The notes under the pieces are model-generated. The model did no database searches, was not told where the DNA came from, and saw only the letters and a program-made list of their open reading frames with translations. From Cyanobacteria bacterium FACHB-DQ100 (GTDB lineage: Bacteria; Cyanobacteriota; Cyanobacteriia; Leptolyngbyales; Leptolyngbyaceae): a stretch of DNA of 64,000 nucleotides. How positions within the stretch are numbered: position 1 is the first letter of the stretch; each line of letters opens with the position of its first letter. The translations under genes were made by a program, and so were the position numbers. This document shows positions 27,998 through 37,493 of this stretch, piece after piece. The stretch is from positions 558,001 to 622,000 of the forward strand of contig JACJNW010000028.1 in assembly GCA_014695195.1 (NCBI GenBank), read 5' to 3'.

Positions 27998-28026
<29 letters not shown>

Positions 28027-29242
28027 TATTTTTGGTGGAGCCGCGATCGCAGGGTATCGTTTGCATCAAGGACTGTTGCAGCAGGGAATTGATTCGCGCT
28101 TGCTGGTGGGTCGAGTCAAAACACAGAGCGATCGTGTGGCTCAAGCTCCGCGCGAGTCCTGGCTTGATCAAAAGCTCAAGCGAGTTACGGAAAAAGCTGG
28201 TTTGAACTATATTGCACAGCTTTCAACCTTTAAAGTGCAGCAACACCCGTTTTATCAAGCGGCTGAAGTCCTGAATTTTCATAACTTACATACTAGCTAT
28301 TTTAATTATCTTGCAGTTCCCGCCCTGGTTCGTCATAAGCCTGCGGTTTTAACGCTGCATGATATGTGGTCGATGACTGGACATTGTGCCTATAGCTACG
28401 GGTGCGATCGCTGGAAAATCGGGTGTGGTCAGTGTCCTGATTTACACAGCTATCCCTCCGTGCGCCGGGATAGTACCCGCTGGGAATGGAAGCTGAAAAA
28501 CTGGGTATATCAACATACAGAGTTGTCAATCGTTGCTCCGAGTCAGTGGCTAGTGGATGTAGCAAAAACAAGCCTACTCAACCAATTCCCGATCCACTAC
28601 ATTCCGTATGGAATTGATACGGAAACCTATCAACCCGAAGATCGCAGTCGCGCTCGTGCTGCGTTGAGAATTGAGAGCGATCGCAAAGTCTTGTTGTTTG
28701 TGTCTCAAACCCTGGAAGATACGCGTAAAGGCGGAGATTTATTGTTAAAAGCGATTCAGGATTTACCTGAATCGCTGAAATCTGAGGTTCTTCTACTTAC
28801 CATGGGCGAAAGCCAAATTGCTCAAGATACCTTTGGGATCAAAACCTTGAACTTAGGGTATGTAAGTGAAGATCGAACCAAAGTGACTGCATTCTCTGCC
28901 GCTGACTTGTTTGTGTTTCCGACTCGTGCTGATAACTTGCCGCTGGTACTTCAAGAAAGCTTAGCTTGTGGGACTCCAATGGTGTCTTTTCGTGTGGGTG
29001 GAGTGCCTGATTTAGTTCGTCCTGGAGTGACGGGATATCTAGCAGAACCGGAAGATGCAGCCGATTTGAGTCGCGGAATGGTTCAGCTTTTAGAAAACGA
29101 TGAGTTGCGCGATCGCATGCGTCAGAACTGTCGGGAGGTCGCTGTGCAGGAATACGAGATCGGGCTTCAAGCTCAGCGATATTTAATGCTTTATCAACAA
29201 TTGGTGCAGGCAAAAAACAGCCTGAGAAAACATGACCAATAA
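27998..29242 (+). CDS. GT4-type glycosyltransferase
   Basis: A 414-residue GT-B enzyme. The N-terminal acceptor loop is NQSDIFGGAAIAGYRLH (about 6-22). TLHDMWSMTGHCAYSYGCDRW, typical of WcaC/WcaI-like amino-sugar or colanic-acid transferases, is followed by a four-Cys cluster (C-x6-C-x4-C-x2-C type) near residue 135. The donor half has ADNLPLVLQESLACGTPMV with the E-x7-E near 320. ATG at 27998 (MHVLHINQSD) is preferred over TTG at 27971. It overlaps kdsC by 29 nt, which couples KDO supply to glycan assembly. Confidence 0.87.
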
Positions 29243-29360
29243 AAAAAAAGATGCGTTATCACTTTGAAGCAGTGCGATCAAATTCAGATTCTAAACATTC
29301 TTGAATTGCCCGCTTGCCTCACTCAATATTCAACTCATTAATCTTTACGATTTAATCACT

Positions 29361-30188
29361 GTGATTACGATTATTACTCCGGTCTACAACGGCGATCGCT
29401 TCATCGAAAGCTGTCTGCAAGCCGTGATTCAGCAGAACTGCTCAGAAGTCGAACATTTGATCGTAGACGGTGGCTCTAGCGATCGCACGATCGAAATAGT
29501 CCAGCGCTATGCTCAACAGTATTCACAGATTCGCTGGATCTCCGAGAAAGATCGGGGACAGTCCGATGCGATGAATAAGGGCGTTACTTTAGCAAAAGGC
29601 GAGATTATTGGATTTCTCAATGTGGATGACTACTACGAGCCTAATGTTCTCAACCGAGTTCTAGAACTCTTTCAGTCCCTTCCTCAGCCGAGTTTTGTAG
29701 TCGGAAATTGCAACGTTTGGAATGATGCAGGTGAATTAAAAAAATACAATCGTCCTGCTAAATTACGGTTAACGGATCTGCTGCTGGGTGCAGAAGTGAA
29801 CCCTCATCCGATCAATCCATCTGCTTACTTTTACCACACTGCTCTACACGACGCGATCGGACTCTACAAAGTCGATGAACATTTTGCGCTGGATTTAGAC
29901 TTCATCTTGAGAGCCGTACAAGTCGCTCATGTAAAGCATATTGATGAAACTTGGGGAAATTATCGCGAAATCGAGGGAACAAAAACAATCTTAGATTGGC
30001 GATCGGGCGAAGGGGCTAAGCGGGCACAAGCATTACTGAGAACCTACCGCAAACAGCTTCCACCGCATTTGCAAATTCAAGTGGTGATGCTTTATTTTCT
30101 GCTGAATTCTCCCCGACAGACGGTGAAATGGATGAAGAAAGGAATTGGTAGAACAGTGCGATCGCTGCCCAAGGTCTTACAAACATGA
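29361..30188 (+). CDS. GT2-type glycosyltransferase
   Basis: A 275-residue GT-A enzyme. It starts MITIITPVYNGDRF from GTG at 29361, the usual GT2 N-terminus, then EHLIVDGGSSDRTIEIV (Asp of the uracil site) and IGFLNVDDYYEP (DxD-like NVDD near residue 80). The upstream TTG at 29301 would add 20 residues not typical for the family. WcaA-like colanic-acid transferases are the nearest group. The ATG of the next gene overlaps its stop by 4 nt. Confidence 0.85.
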   Translation: MITIITPVYNGDRFIESCLQAVIQQNCSEVEHLIVDGGSSDRTIEIVQRYAQQYSQIRWISEKDRGQSDAMNKGVTLAKGEIIGFLNVDDYYEPNVLNRVLELFQSLPQPSFVVGNCNVWNDAGELKKYNRPAKLRLTDLLLGAEVNPHPINPSAYFYHTALHDAIGLYKVDEHFALDLDFILRAVQVAHVKHIDETWGNYREIEGTKTILDWRSGEGAKRAQALLRTYRKQLPPHLQIQVVMLYFLLNSPRQTVKWMKKGIGRTVRSLPKVLQT

Positions 30189-31357
30189 AAATTGGTTATT
30201 TACACATTGGCGCATTGCAGCACGGCATTCGTCGTTATGGACGTTTACTTGCCGCAGAAGCTCAGAGTCGATCACAGCTTCAAGTGATCGAAGCGGAAGT
30301 AAATTTAACCGGAGACCGACAGCACGATCGCACCAGTCTCATTCATGCAGCTCAAACGCTTGCTCAGGCAGATGTCGTTCACTTTCAATACAATCGTGCA
30401 ATCTGGCGGGATCACTGGAGTCAGCTCAGCTATCTTGATGCGTTTCTCAATCACTGCTCTCGTCCTTTGGTTGTGACGCTGCACGACATTTTCTACCCAC
30501 CCTCTAGCGCCACGCTGACCCAACGATATTTCTCCCATCCTGGTACAGTCCGCTTCTCTGATTTAGCAAAAGCAGTCCTGCGCGATCGTGTCGCGCCGCA
30601 TATTTTAGCCTTACAGAAAGTAATTGCTCGATCGCGAGTTGCGATCGTCTGTACTCAAGAAGAAGCGCAACGGCTTAGCGATCGCATCGATCGAGCAAAA
30701 CTTAGCATTATTCCTCATTTTGTTGAATCGCGGCACCTCCAGAACGATCGAGCAGAAGCGCGCAGGATATTAGGATTAGAGCCGTTCACGGTGATTACAC
30801 TGCTGGGATTTATCTATAGCGGCAAAGGACATTCACTCCTGATTCGAGCTTTGCCAAAGCTTCCAGAGACGGTCAAAGTTATCTTTGCCGGGGGAGTGAG
30901 CGTGGGACATGAAGCGTATTATCAAGAGTTGCTGGCACTTGCAGAGCAAGTAGGAGTTCGCGATCGTCTGCGAGTGACAGGCTACTTGTCCGAAGCAGAA
31001 TTAGAACAATATCTGCTCTCAACCGACCTTGCCGTTTGCCCCTTTAGGCAAACTTCGGCATCAGGATCACTTTCGACCTGGATTTCTGTAGAGCGTCCAA
31101 TTCTTGCTTCAAACATTCCCCAAGTCGAGGAATACAACCGGTTACAGCCCCATGCAATTGCGACATTTGAACCTTATACGAGTGACGCGATCGTAGATGC
31201 CTTAAACCATCTCATTCCCAGCTGTTCACCCGAACCAGACCCAAATGTTTCCCGCCTGCGTCATCACCTGTCGATGCCCAAAATTTTCGATCAGCATCTG
31301 AGCCATTATCAAGCCGCCTATGAATCTCAGTCCTACTCGTCCGCTAAAATTGCCTAA
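30185..31357 (+). CDS. GT4-like glycosyltransferase
   Basis: A 390-residue GT-B protein. The N-terminus, MKIGYLHIGALQHGIRRYGR, has the acceptor-site glycine region; VVHFQYNRAIW and VVTLHDIFYPP follow. The donor half contains VITLLGFIYSGKGHSLLI and AVCPFRQTSASGSLSTWI, where the usual E-x7-E is altered to a Ser/Thr-rich loop. The clear fold but atypical donor loop suggests a specialised member. Overlaps of 4 nt upstream and 38 nt downstream put it inside a tight operon. Confidence 0.78.
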   Translation: MKIGYLHIGALQHGIRRYGRLLAAEAQSRSQLQVIEAEVNLTGDRQHDRTSLIHAAQTLAQADVVHFQYNRAIWRDHWSQLSYLDAFLNHCSRPLVVTLHDIFYPPSSATLTQRYFSHPGTVRFSDLAKAVLRDRVAPHILALQKVIARSRVAIVCTQEEAQRLSDRIDRAKLSIIPHFVESRHLQNDRAEARRILGLEPFTVITLLGFIYSGKGHSLLIRALPKLPETVKVIFAGGVSVGHEAYYQELLALAEQVGVRDRLRVTGYLSEAELEQYLLSTDLAVCPFRQTSASGSLSTWISVERPILASNIPQVEEYNRLQPHAIATFEPYTSDAIVDALNHLIPSCSPEPDPNVSRLRHHLSMPKIFDQHLSHYQAAYESQSYSSAKIA

Positions 31358-32471
31358 ACAGACCACCCCTGTACCTACCAATGCTGTACTGATTGATCCT
31401 TTTTATCCGTTGGATGTGAATGGGCATGGCGGTTCCCGGCGTACAGTGCAGGTGATTGAGCTTTTACAGAAAGCGGACATTGAACTTTCGCATCTAGAGC
31501 GAAAGATTTTGCGAACTCAGCGCGATCGCTATCTGACGGGGATCAGTTCTGTGTTGAATCCCAACACACTACGATTCATTGTTCAAAATCAGCTTCAGAT
31601 TCGTTCTTCTTTGCAGTCACTCGCATTTTGCGGCTTTCAACGTCAGGTTTACCACGACGAATTGAGCCATCATCAAGGCAGCAAGCTGCTGCTCTGGGAA
31701 ACGACAAAAAACTATGTTGCGCCTTATGTTGCCAAAGCGATCGGATATCGCGTGATTGCATTGCCGCACAATATCGAAGCGCTGATTCCCCGAAATGACT
31801 GCTGTGAAACACTAGAAACCGAGATTGCATCTTTAGGCAAAGCCGATGCGGTCTTTTGCATTGCTCGCGAAGAAGAATGGCTATTAAAAGCCAAAGGCGT
31901 AAATGCGTTTTATTTACCTTACTATCCACCCGACCCAATCCTCAAAGACCTGGCAACCGTGCGTCAAGCCAGATTAACCACCCAGAAACAACGATTTCTC
32001 ATTCTAGGAACCGCCAACAACACGCCGACGCTGCTTGGAATGATCGAACAGATCGAATGGTTAAAGCAAATTCAATCCACGATCGAGTTTGAGGTTGACA
32101 TTGTAGGATATGGCACTGAACAACTCAGCCGTTACTGCGATCTTCCGGGCTTCACGGTTCATGGTGCTGTCGAAACCAAAACGCTGAACCAATTCTTGCA
32201 GTCGGCAAAAGCGGTTTTAGTTCATCAAAAAGCAGGAGTCGGCGCACTCACTCGCATTCCAGAGATGATCATGGCGGGAATTCCGGTGATTGCCAGCAGT
32301 AATGCTTGTCGAAGTGCGTTTGAATATGCTGGAGTCTATTGTTATGAAGATTGGCGAGAGCTTGCAGAATGGTTGAGCCGTGATTTAGCCATGCCAGAAG
32401 TCCTACCGCGTCCAATTTCCGCCGAGCAGCGATTGATTGAATGGGTGTTACAACTGGCGCAGGCTGAGTAG
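31320..32471 (+). CDS. Divergent GT4-like glycosyltransferase
   Basis: A 383-residue GT-B protein. The N-terminal half has DPFYPLDVNGHGGSRRTVQV (glycine loop, about 27-46) and VIALPHNIEALIP. The donor half has FLILGTANNTPTLLGM in place of the usual GR..KG, then VHQKAGVGALTRIPEMIMAG, in which E and the following residues mimic E-x7-E. These changes are typical of WbpY-like or sulphoquinovosyl-like branches; no closer assignment is possible. It begins 38 nt before the end of the previous gene. Confidence 0.7.
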   Translation: MNLSPTRPLKLPKQTTPVPTNAVLIDPFYPLDVNGHGGSRRTVQVIELLQKADIELSHLERKILRTQRDRYLTGISSVLNPNTLRFIVQNQLQIRSSLQSLAFCGFQRQVYHDELSHHQGSKLLLWETTKNYVAPYVAKAIGYRVIALPHNIEALIPRNDCCETLETEIASLGKADAVFCIAREEEWLLKAKGVNAFYLPYYPPDPILKDLATVRQARLTTQKQRFLILGTANNTPTLLGMIEQIEWLKQIQSTIEFEVDIVGYGTEQLSRYCDLPGFTVHGAVETKTLNQFLQSAKAVLVHQKAGVGALTRIPEMIMAGIPVIASSNACRSAFEYAGVYCYEDWRELAEWLSRDLAMPEVLPRPISAEQRLIEWVLQLAQAE

Positions 32472-32557
32472 AAGAAATTCTGCTTTGTTTACCAAAGTCT
32501 CCGGTTGAAGCGATCGAGTCTCTGAAGGGTACAAAAGGCAACAACCCAGAATACTCT

Positions 32558-33682
32558 ATGAGAATTTGCCATGTTATCTATATTCCAAGATTTTCAGGGG
32601 CGGAAATCTTAGTGCGGAGTCTTGCGATCGCGCATCAAGCCTTGGGGCATCAAGTTGCGGTGATGGCACTCATGCCGCCGCAGCCTTCGTTTTTGAGCGA
32701 ACTTGCCCAAATGCAGGCAGCTCAGGTTTCGCTGTTTCTCCCTGAACAAGAACTCAGCAAAAGGGAGCGAATCACATTCCTAGTCCAGCATTTGAAGCAG
32801 TTTAAGCCAGATGTCGTCGTTGCTCATGCAGTGATCCCCAGTTTATATGCGCGAATTGCGGTGAGGTTGGCAGCGCTTCATCACACTTCGACCCTGAGCG
32901 TGTTACACGATGCCTCTCAAGACGACTACGCATCGCCTTATTTCCGCGCCCTTGAACGCTGGTTCGTGCCCGCGCCTGACGCGATCGTCGCTGTCTCGCC
33001 AACAGGAGCAGAGAACTACTGCAACCGCATTAATTCGATCGCGAAGCCTGTCGTGATTCCTAACGGAATTAATTTAAGCGCAATCCAGCAAGCGGCGACT
33101 CAGCGAGACAGAGTCAGGCAGACCATCTTTGCCGTGCAGCCAGAGGAGGTTGTGTTTTTGCAGGTGGGGCGGTTTAGCTCGACCAAACAGCAGCATCTTT
33201 CGTTACAAGCCTTTGCTCAGGCACAACAGCAAGCGCCTTTTTCAGGAAAGCTGTGCTTTGTGGGGAGTTCCGAAGACCAGCCTTACGAACAACACCTGAG
33301 ACAACTTGCACAGCAATTTAACATTGAAGATCAACTCCTCATTCTGGGGTCTCGTTCAGATGTTCCTGACCTACTATCTGGCGCAGATGTGTTCCTGATG
33401 CCCTCAAAAATCGAGGCGCACTCGCTTGCATTTATTGAAGCACTCTCTAGCGGCATCGCGATCGTCGCGTCTGACATTCCCTCTTTGCAGTATGGCAAAG
33501 CCTTTCCGGGCGTGAAGCTTATTTGTCCTGAGCTGATCAATGAGTTCACTCGTGCGATCGTTGAGACTGTCCGTAGCAGTGTCAAGGTTCGCTGGCAGCG
33601 AGATTTGAGTGCATATTCAGTGGAACAAACCTCCAAAGCTTATCTAGAGCTTTTTGGCAGATTGAGCGCGATCGCAAGTTGA
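32558..33682 (+). CDS. GT4-type glycosyltransferase
   Basis: A 374-residue GT-B enzyme with the N-terminal IYIPRFSGAEILVRSLAIAH (acceptor side) and VVVAHAVIPSLYARIAVRLA. The donor half shows FLQVGRFSSTKQQHLSLQAF (about 196-215) and MPSKIEAHSLAFIEALSSG (about 281-299) with E-x7-E. ATG at 32558 follows an 86-nt gap, which is long for this operon and could contain a promoter. It probably adds one sugar of the repeat unit. Confidence 0.86.
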   Translation: MRICHVIYIPRFSGAEILVRSLAIAHQALGHQVAVMALMPPQPSFLSELAQMQAAQVSLFLPEQELSKRERITFLVQHLKQFKPDVVVAHAVIPSLYARIAVRLAALHHTSTLSVLHDASQDDYASPYFRALERWFVPAPDAIVAVSPTGAENYCNRINSIAKPVVIPNGINLSAIQQAATQRDRVRQTIFAVQPEEVVFLQVGRFSSTKQQHLSLQAFAQAQQQAPFSGKLCFVGSSEDQPYEQHLRQLAQQFNIEDQLLILGSRSDVPDLLSGADVFLMPSKIEAHSLAFIEALSSGIAIVASDIPSLQYGKAFPGVKLICPELINEFTRAIVETVRSSVKVRWQRDLSAYSVEQTSKAYLELFGRLSAIAS

Positions 33683-33742
33683 GGCGAGATAACCAGACGA
33701 ACGTAGTATTGCAGCACATCATCGCCGTTGAGGACTCAAACT

Positions 33743-35005
33743 ATGCTGTCTCAGTGTGATCTATCCGTTTCAACCCAATCGAGTAGCGATCGTACCCTGT
33801 TGCTGTTTGATCTCTCAGCAAGAGGACATCACCCAGTTTATTTTAAGCATTTGGTAAAAGACTGGTCTCAGCAGCAGCGACCCGGATGTTTGCACTTGGT
33901 CGTTTCTCCGGCGTTGGTCAAGAACCATCCTGACTTAATCGCATTTAGCACAGAATCAACGCTGAGTCGTATTCGATTTAGTTCGATCACTGAAGCAGAA
34001 TACCAAACCTATCTTCGCGCTCGATCGCTCGTCGCCAAGTCTTTTATCGAGTGGAAGCTATTTTGTCGTTATGCCAAACGGCTCAACCCGACTCAGGCGC
34101 TTTTGATGTATCTTGATAGCCTGCAGTTGCCTTTAGCTTTTGGAGAACGATCGCCCTGCCCCGTGTCGGGAATTTACTTTCGTCCTAGCTTTCATTACCA
34201 TCAGTTCTCGGCACATCCTCTTTCTGCAAAAGAGCAGTGGAGACAATGGCGGCAAAAAGCCGTACTTGCCCGGATTCTCCGGCGATCGCAGTTCAAAACG
34301 CTGTTTTGTCTCGATCGCTTTGCAGTGCCAGAAATTCAGCAGTTGACTCAAAAGCCAATCTTGCCGCTGGCTGATCCGGTTGAAGTTCCTGCTTGCCAGC
34401 CTGCTGAAGTGGAAGCCTTGCGCCGGAAACTTCAGATTCTGCCGGATCGACATCTCTTTTTGCTGTTTGGTGAACTGAGTGGTCGTAAAGGAGTTTATCA
34501 GGTGCTACAGGCTCTAAAACAACTGCCGATCGAGACGCAAAGCCAGCTTTGTCTCGTGCTTGCGGGGTCAGTGAACGAGCGCGATCCAGAGATTCGGACT
34601 GAAATTGAGCAGCTCAAGCAGATTACTCAAGCTCAGATTGTGTTATGCGATCGCTATATCAAAGGTGCAGAAGTGCAACAATTCTTCGAGCTTGCAGATA
34701 CCGTGCTGGCGCTGTATCAAAAGCATGTAGGAATGAGTTCGATTTTGGTTCATGCTGCTGCTGCTCATAAACCTGTTCTCTCCACGAACTATGGATTGAT
34801 GGGAGCAATGACACAACAGAATCAACTGGGACAGACCGTTGATTCTGAAAATCCAGCCGCGATCGCGAAAGCCCTGCAAGCCGCGATCGCGCAGCCGATC
34901 TTCTGCAAGTTATCAAAAATGAACCAGGTGGTAGATGAAAATCGTGCTGATCAATTTGTCAGTGCTTTGATGTCTGATTTTTTGTCGAGGTGCAGCCATG
35001 AATGA
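33743..35005 (+). CDS. Divergent GT-B glycosyltransferase
   Basis: A 420-residue protein. LLLFDLSARGHHPVYFKHLV at the N-terminus and LFLLFGELSGRKGVYQVLQAL near 240 mark the two Rossmann halves. YQKHVGMSSILVHAAAAHKP takes the place of the usual E-x7-E loop, so the donor site is atypical. ATG at 33743 with GAGGA 9 nt upstream is preferred over TTG at 33728. The final 8 nt overlap the membrane polymerase-like gene. Confidence 0.7.
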   Translation: MLSQCDLSVSTQSSSDRTLLLFDLSARGHHPVYFKHLVKDWSQQQRPGCLHLVVSPALVKNHPDLIAFSTESTLSRIRFSSITEAEYQTYLRARSLVAKSFIEWKLFCRYAKRLNPTQALLMYLDSLQLPLAFGERSPCPVSGIYFRPSFHYHQFSAHPLSAKEQWRQWRQKAVLARILRRSQFKTLFCLDRFAVPEIQQLTQKPILPLADPVEVPACQPAEVEALRRKLQILPDRHLFLLFGELSGRKGVYQVLQALKQLPIETQSQLCLVLAGSVNERDPEIRTEIEQLKQITQAQIVLCDRYIKGAEVQQFFELADTVLALYQKHVGMSSILVHAAAAHKPVLSTNYGLMGAMTQQNQLGQTVDSENPAAIAKALQAAIAQPIFCKLSKMNQVVDENRADQFVSALMSDFLSRCSHE

Positions 35006-36356
35006 GCTTTCATTCAAAGCAAAATTGATTGCAATTCTGTTAGCTTGTTACGTTCATGGCTTAACTTTCTACTTTTCGGTGAGTGGGCTAGTCGGCGCTC
35101 GTACAACGCTCTTGACTGCCATCTTTCAGGTCACTTTGGTGACGATCCCGTTTGTGCTAATTGTGCTAACCCGCGCACCCCGACAGCGATTGTTTCGCGT
35201 TAGCTTCGTCGAACTCTTTTATCTGGCGTTTGTCGCAATGTTCTTAGTGGACTATATGACAATCAAGGATAAATCTACTTTCCCAGAAAATCTCCTCATC
35301 TATTTTGGTGTGTACTGGACTGCCTTGTGTTTGATGAGAAGCCTAACGCTTGCACAGTTTCGACTGTTGTGCCCCGCTTCTAGTGCGATCGCGGTTTTCA
35401 CCTCGCTGATTTTGCTGGTTCAAGTGCTGACTGGAGGTGCTCAATGGGCGGACAACGGTGGACGGTTAGTTGCAGGCACATCCAGTAATCCAATCTTAGT
35501 TGCGTATACGGGCGCTTATGCGTTTCTATCTTGCCTAGTGATGTGGCTAACGGGTCGGTATGCTGGCAATCCCTTGTTATTAGTTCTGATGGTTCCAGGT
35601 TTTTTGGTGTCTTCTTTTGCAGGAACACGTAGCGCTACACTTTCCGTTCTGGTGAGTGCAGCATTTGTTGTGATCTATACGGTCAATCTGTTAATGTCTT
35701 CTAACAAAAGTGCTGTGAGAGCGATTTCTAACTTTCTTTTGTATTCGGGGGTTGGGTTAGCCAGCTTGCTTATGTTATCACCGCTCTCAGCCGCGACTAG
35801 TTCGAGCAAAGCTGAAATGTCCCCGGTCGAGCGTGCGCTTACCAATGGCTTTCAGAGAATTGACATCTTATTTAAGCTGATTACGGGTAGCGGCGGTGGA
35901 GATAGGTCTATTCAGGGACGAGAAGCCATGTATAGCGGTGTTTCAAGCTTGTTCTTTAGAAGCCCGATTTGGGGTCATGGTCTCTACAGTTACGGAAGCG
36001 TCCATAATGCCTTTATGCAGGTTGCGATCGAGTTTGGCATTTTCGGAATTATTACGTTTGTGTTGCCGTTTCTCTACTTGGCATTCCGCGTGATGCAGAT
36101 TGCTTTATCTCCAGCGAAGCAGTGTGCAGAGGCTCGCCAATCTCCCTCTCAGTTTGTTAAAAGCGACTATGCCATGATGACCTGCTTTACGGTTGTCTTT
36201 TTGTTCCAATCCATTTGTCTATTTAGCTTTCACGGAGATCCGTATCGAAACTACCTGCCGATCGCTTCGGTGGGGTTAATGATTGCCTTTCTAAGATTCA
36301 GTCGGCGAGAGACTCAAGCCGCTTCTCAGTCGCAGAACTTTCCACCTCTTCTCTAA
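34998..36356 (+). CDS. O-antigen polymerase/ligase-like membrane protein (Wzy type)
   Basis: A 452-residue integral membrane protein with about ten to twelve segments. A large outer loop between the late segments contains DRSIQGREAMYSGVSSLFF and SPIWGHGLYSYGSVHNAFMQ. The R-G-R and H-N-A-F-M-Q.A.E.G pattern is the hallmark of the Wzy_C/O-antigen ligase (WaaL) fold, where the loop His and Arg contact the lipid pyrophosphate donor. It should polymerise or transfer lipid-linked repeat units outside the membrane. It overlaps the previous gene by 8 nt. A Wzy-like enzyme beside Wzm/Wzt-type export suggests two glycans or a mixed route. Confidence 0.82.
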   Translation: MNELSFKAKLIAILLACYVHGLTFYFSVSGLVGARTTLLTAIFQVTLVTIPFVLIVLTRAPRQRLFRVSFVELFYLAFVAMFLVDYMTIKDKSTFPENLLIYFGVYWTALCLMRSLTLAQFRLLCPASSAIAVFTSLILLVQVLTGGAQWADNGGRLVAGTSSNPILVAYTGAYAFLSCLVMWLTGRYAGNPLLLVLMVPGFLVSSFAGTRSATLSVLVSAAFVVIYTVNLLMSSNKSAVRAISNFLLYSGVGLASLLMLSPLSAATSSSKAEMSPVERALTNGFQRIDILFKLITGSGGGDRSIQGREAMYSGVSSLFFRSPIWGHGLYSYGSVHNAFMQVAIEFGIFGIITFVLPFLYLAFRVMQIALSPAKQCAEARQSPSQFVKSDYAMMTCFTVVFLFQSICLFSFHGDPYRNYLPIASVGLMIAFLRFSRRETQAASQSQNFPPLL

Positions 36357-36359
36357 ACT

Positions 36360-37493
36360 ATGACGAGTGTTGCGCTCCTGTTTACAAACTATGGGCCTTA
36401 TCATTTTGCTCGATCGAATGCAGCTTATCAGCGATTCGAGCAGATAGGGTGGCAACTCCATGCGATCGAGCTTGCTCGCGCTGATCAGGACTATGCTTGG
36501 AAAGCAGCCGTTGAACAGTCTGATTGCCCGTTTATCACAGTGATCCGGGATCAACCGTTGCAAGCGGTAACACCCAGCCGATTATTTCAATCTGTTCATA
36601 ACGTCCTATCCCAAATCAATCCTGATGTCGTGGCGATCGCAGGCTACTTTCAAACGGGCATGTTATCAGCACTATGTTGGAGCCGTTGGCATCGCAAGCC
36701 TGCAATTCTGTTATCTGCTTCTAAAGAAGATGATGCTGCGCGACACGGACTGAAAGAGCAGGCAAAACGGTTGTTGGTGAATCAGTATCAATCGGCATTA
36801 GTGGGAGGACAGCCCCAAAAGCGGTATTTACTCAAGTTGGGAATGCCAACCCAGAGCGTTTTTACCGGATACAACGTGGTGGGAAATGATGCGTTTCATC
36901 CCGATCGACTGCGATCGCTGCCAAATCCGACCAAGGCTCCTTTCTTTTTGTCGATCAATCGATTCCTCGAAAAGAAAAACTTACCCAATTTAATCACAGC
37001 TTATGCAGCTTATGCTGCCCAAACTTCATCGCCTTGGGATTTAGTGCTTTGTGGGGATGGTGAGCTTCGACCCCAGATCGAACAACAGATTCAGGCTTTG
37101 GGACTGAGCGATCGCGTTCATCTACCCGGATTTCTTCAGCAGGATGAATTATTGCCGTACTTTGCTCATGCTAATTGTTTTGTTCATGCAAGCCAGCAGG
37201 AGCAGTGGGGATTAGTCATTAATGAAGCAATGGCGGCAGGTCTACCTGTATTGGTCTCCAATCGCTGCGGATGCTTTGAAGATCTAGTCATTGAGGGCGT
37301 GAACGGCTGGGGATTTGATCCAGACAATGTAGAACAGATGCAGCAATTGATGAGCAAAATAAGCTCAGACCCGCAGCTTGCGGAAACCATGGGAAACGCT
37401 GCCCTAAAACACATCCAGAACTTCTCTCCTCGTTATTTTGCTCAGGGCTTACATCAAGCCGTTGAGTATGCACTAAAACAGAGAGCGCTATGA
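36360..37493 (+). CDS. GT4-type glycosyltransferase
   Basis: A 377-residue GT-B enzyme. The N-terminal half is short and has NYGPYHFARSNAAYQRF. The donor half has FFLSINRFLEKKNLPNLITA (about 198-217), LVLCGDGELRPQIE and SQQEQWGLVINEAMAAG (about 280-296) with the E-x7-E. It starts 3 nt after the membrane polymerase-like gene and its last codons overlap the next ATG by 4 nt, so the three genes are coupled. Confidence 0.88.
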   Translation: MTSVALLFTNYGPYHFARSNAAYQRFEQIGWQLHAIELARADQDYAWKAAVEQSDCPFITVIRDQPLQAVTPSRLFQSVHNVLSQINPDVVAIAGYFQTGMLSALCWSRWHRKPAILLSASKEDDAARHGLKEQAKRLLVNQYQSALVGGQPQKRYLLKLGMPTQSVFTGYNVVGNDAFHPDRLRSLPNPTKAPFFLSINRFLEKKNLPNLITAYAAYAAQTSSPWDLVLCGDGELRPQIEQQIQALGLSDRVHLPGFLQQDELLPYFAHANCFVHASQQEQWGLVINEAMAAGLPVLVSNRCGCFEDLVIEGVNGWGFDPDNVEQMQQLMSKISSDPQLAETMGNAALKHIQNFSPRYFAQGLHQAVEYALKQRAL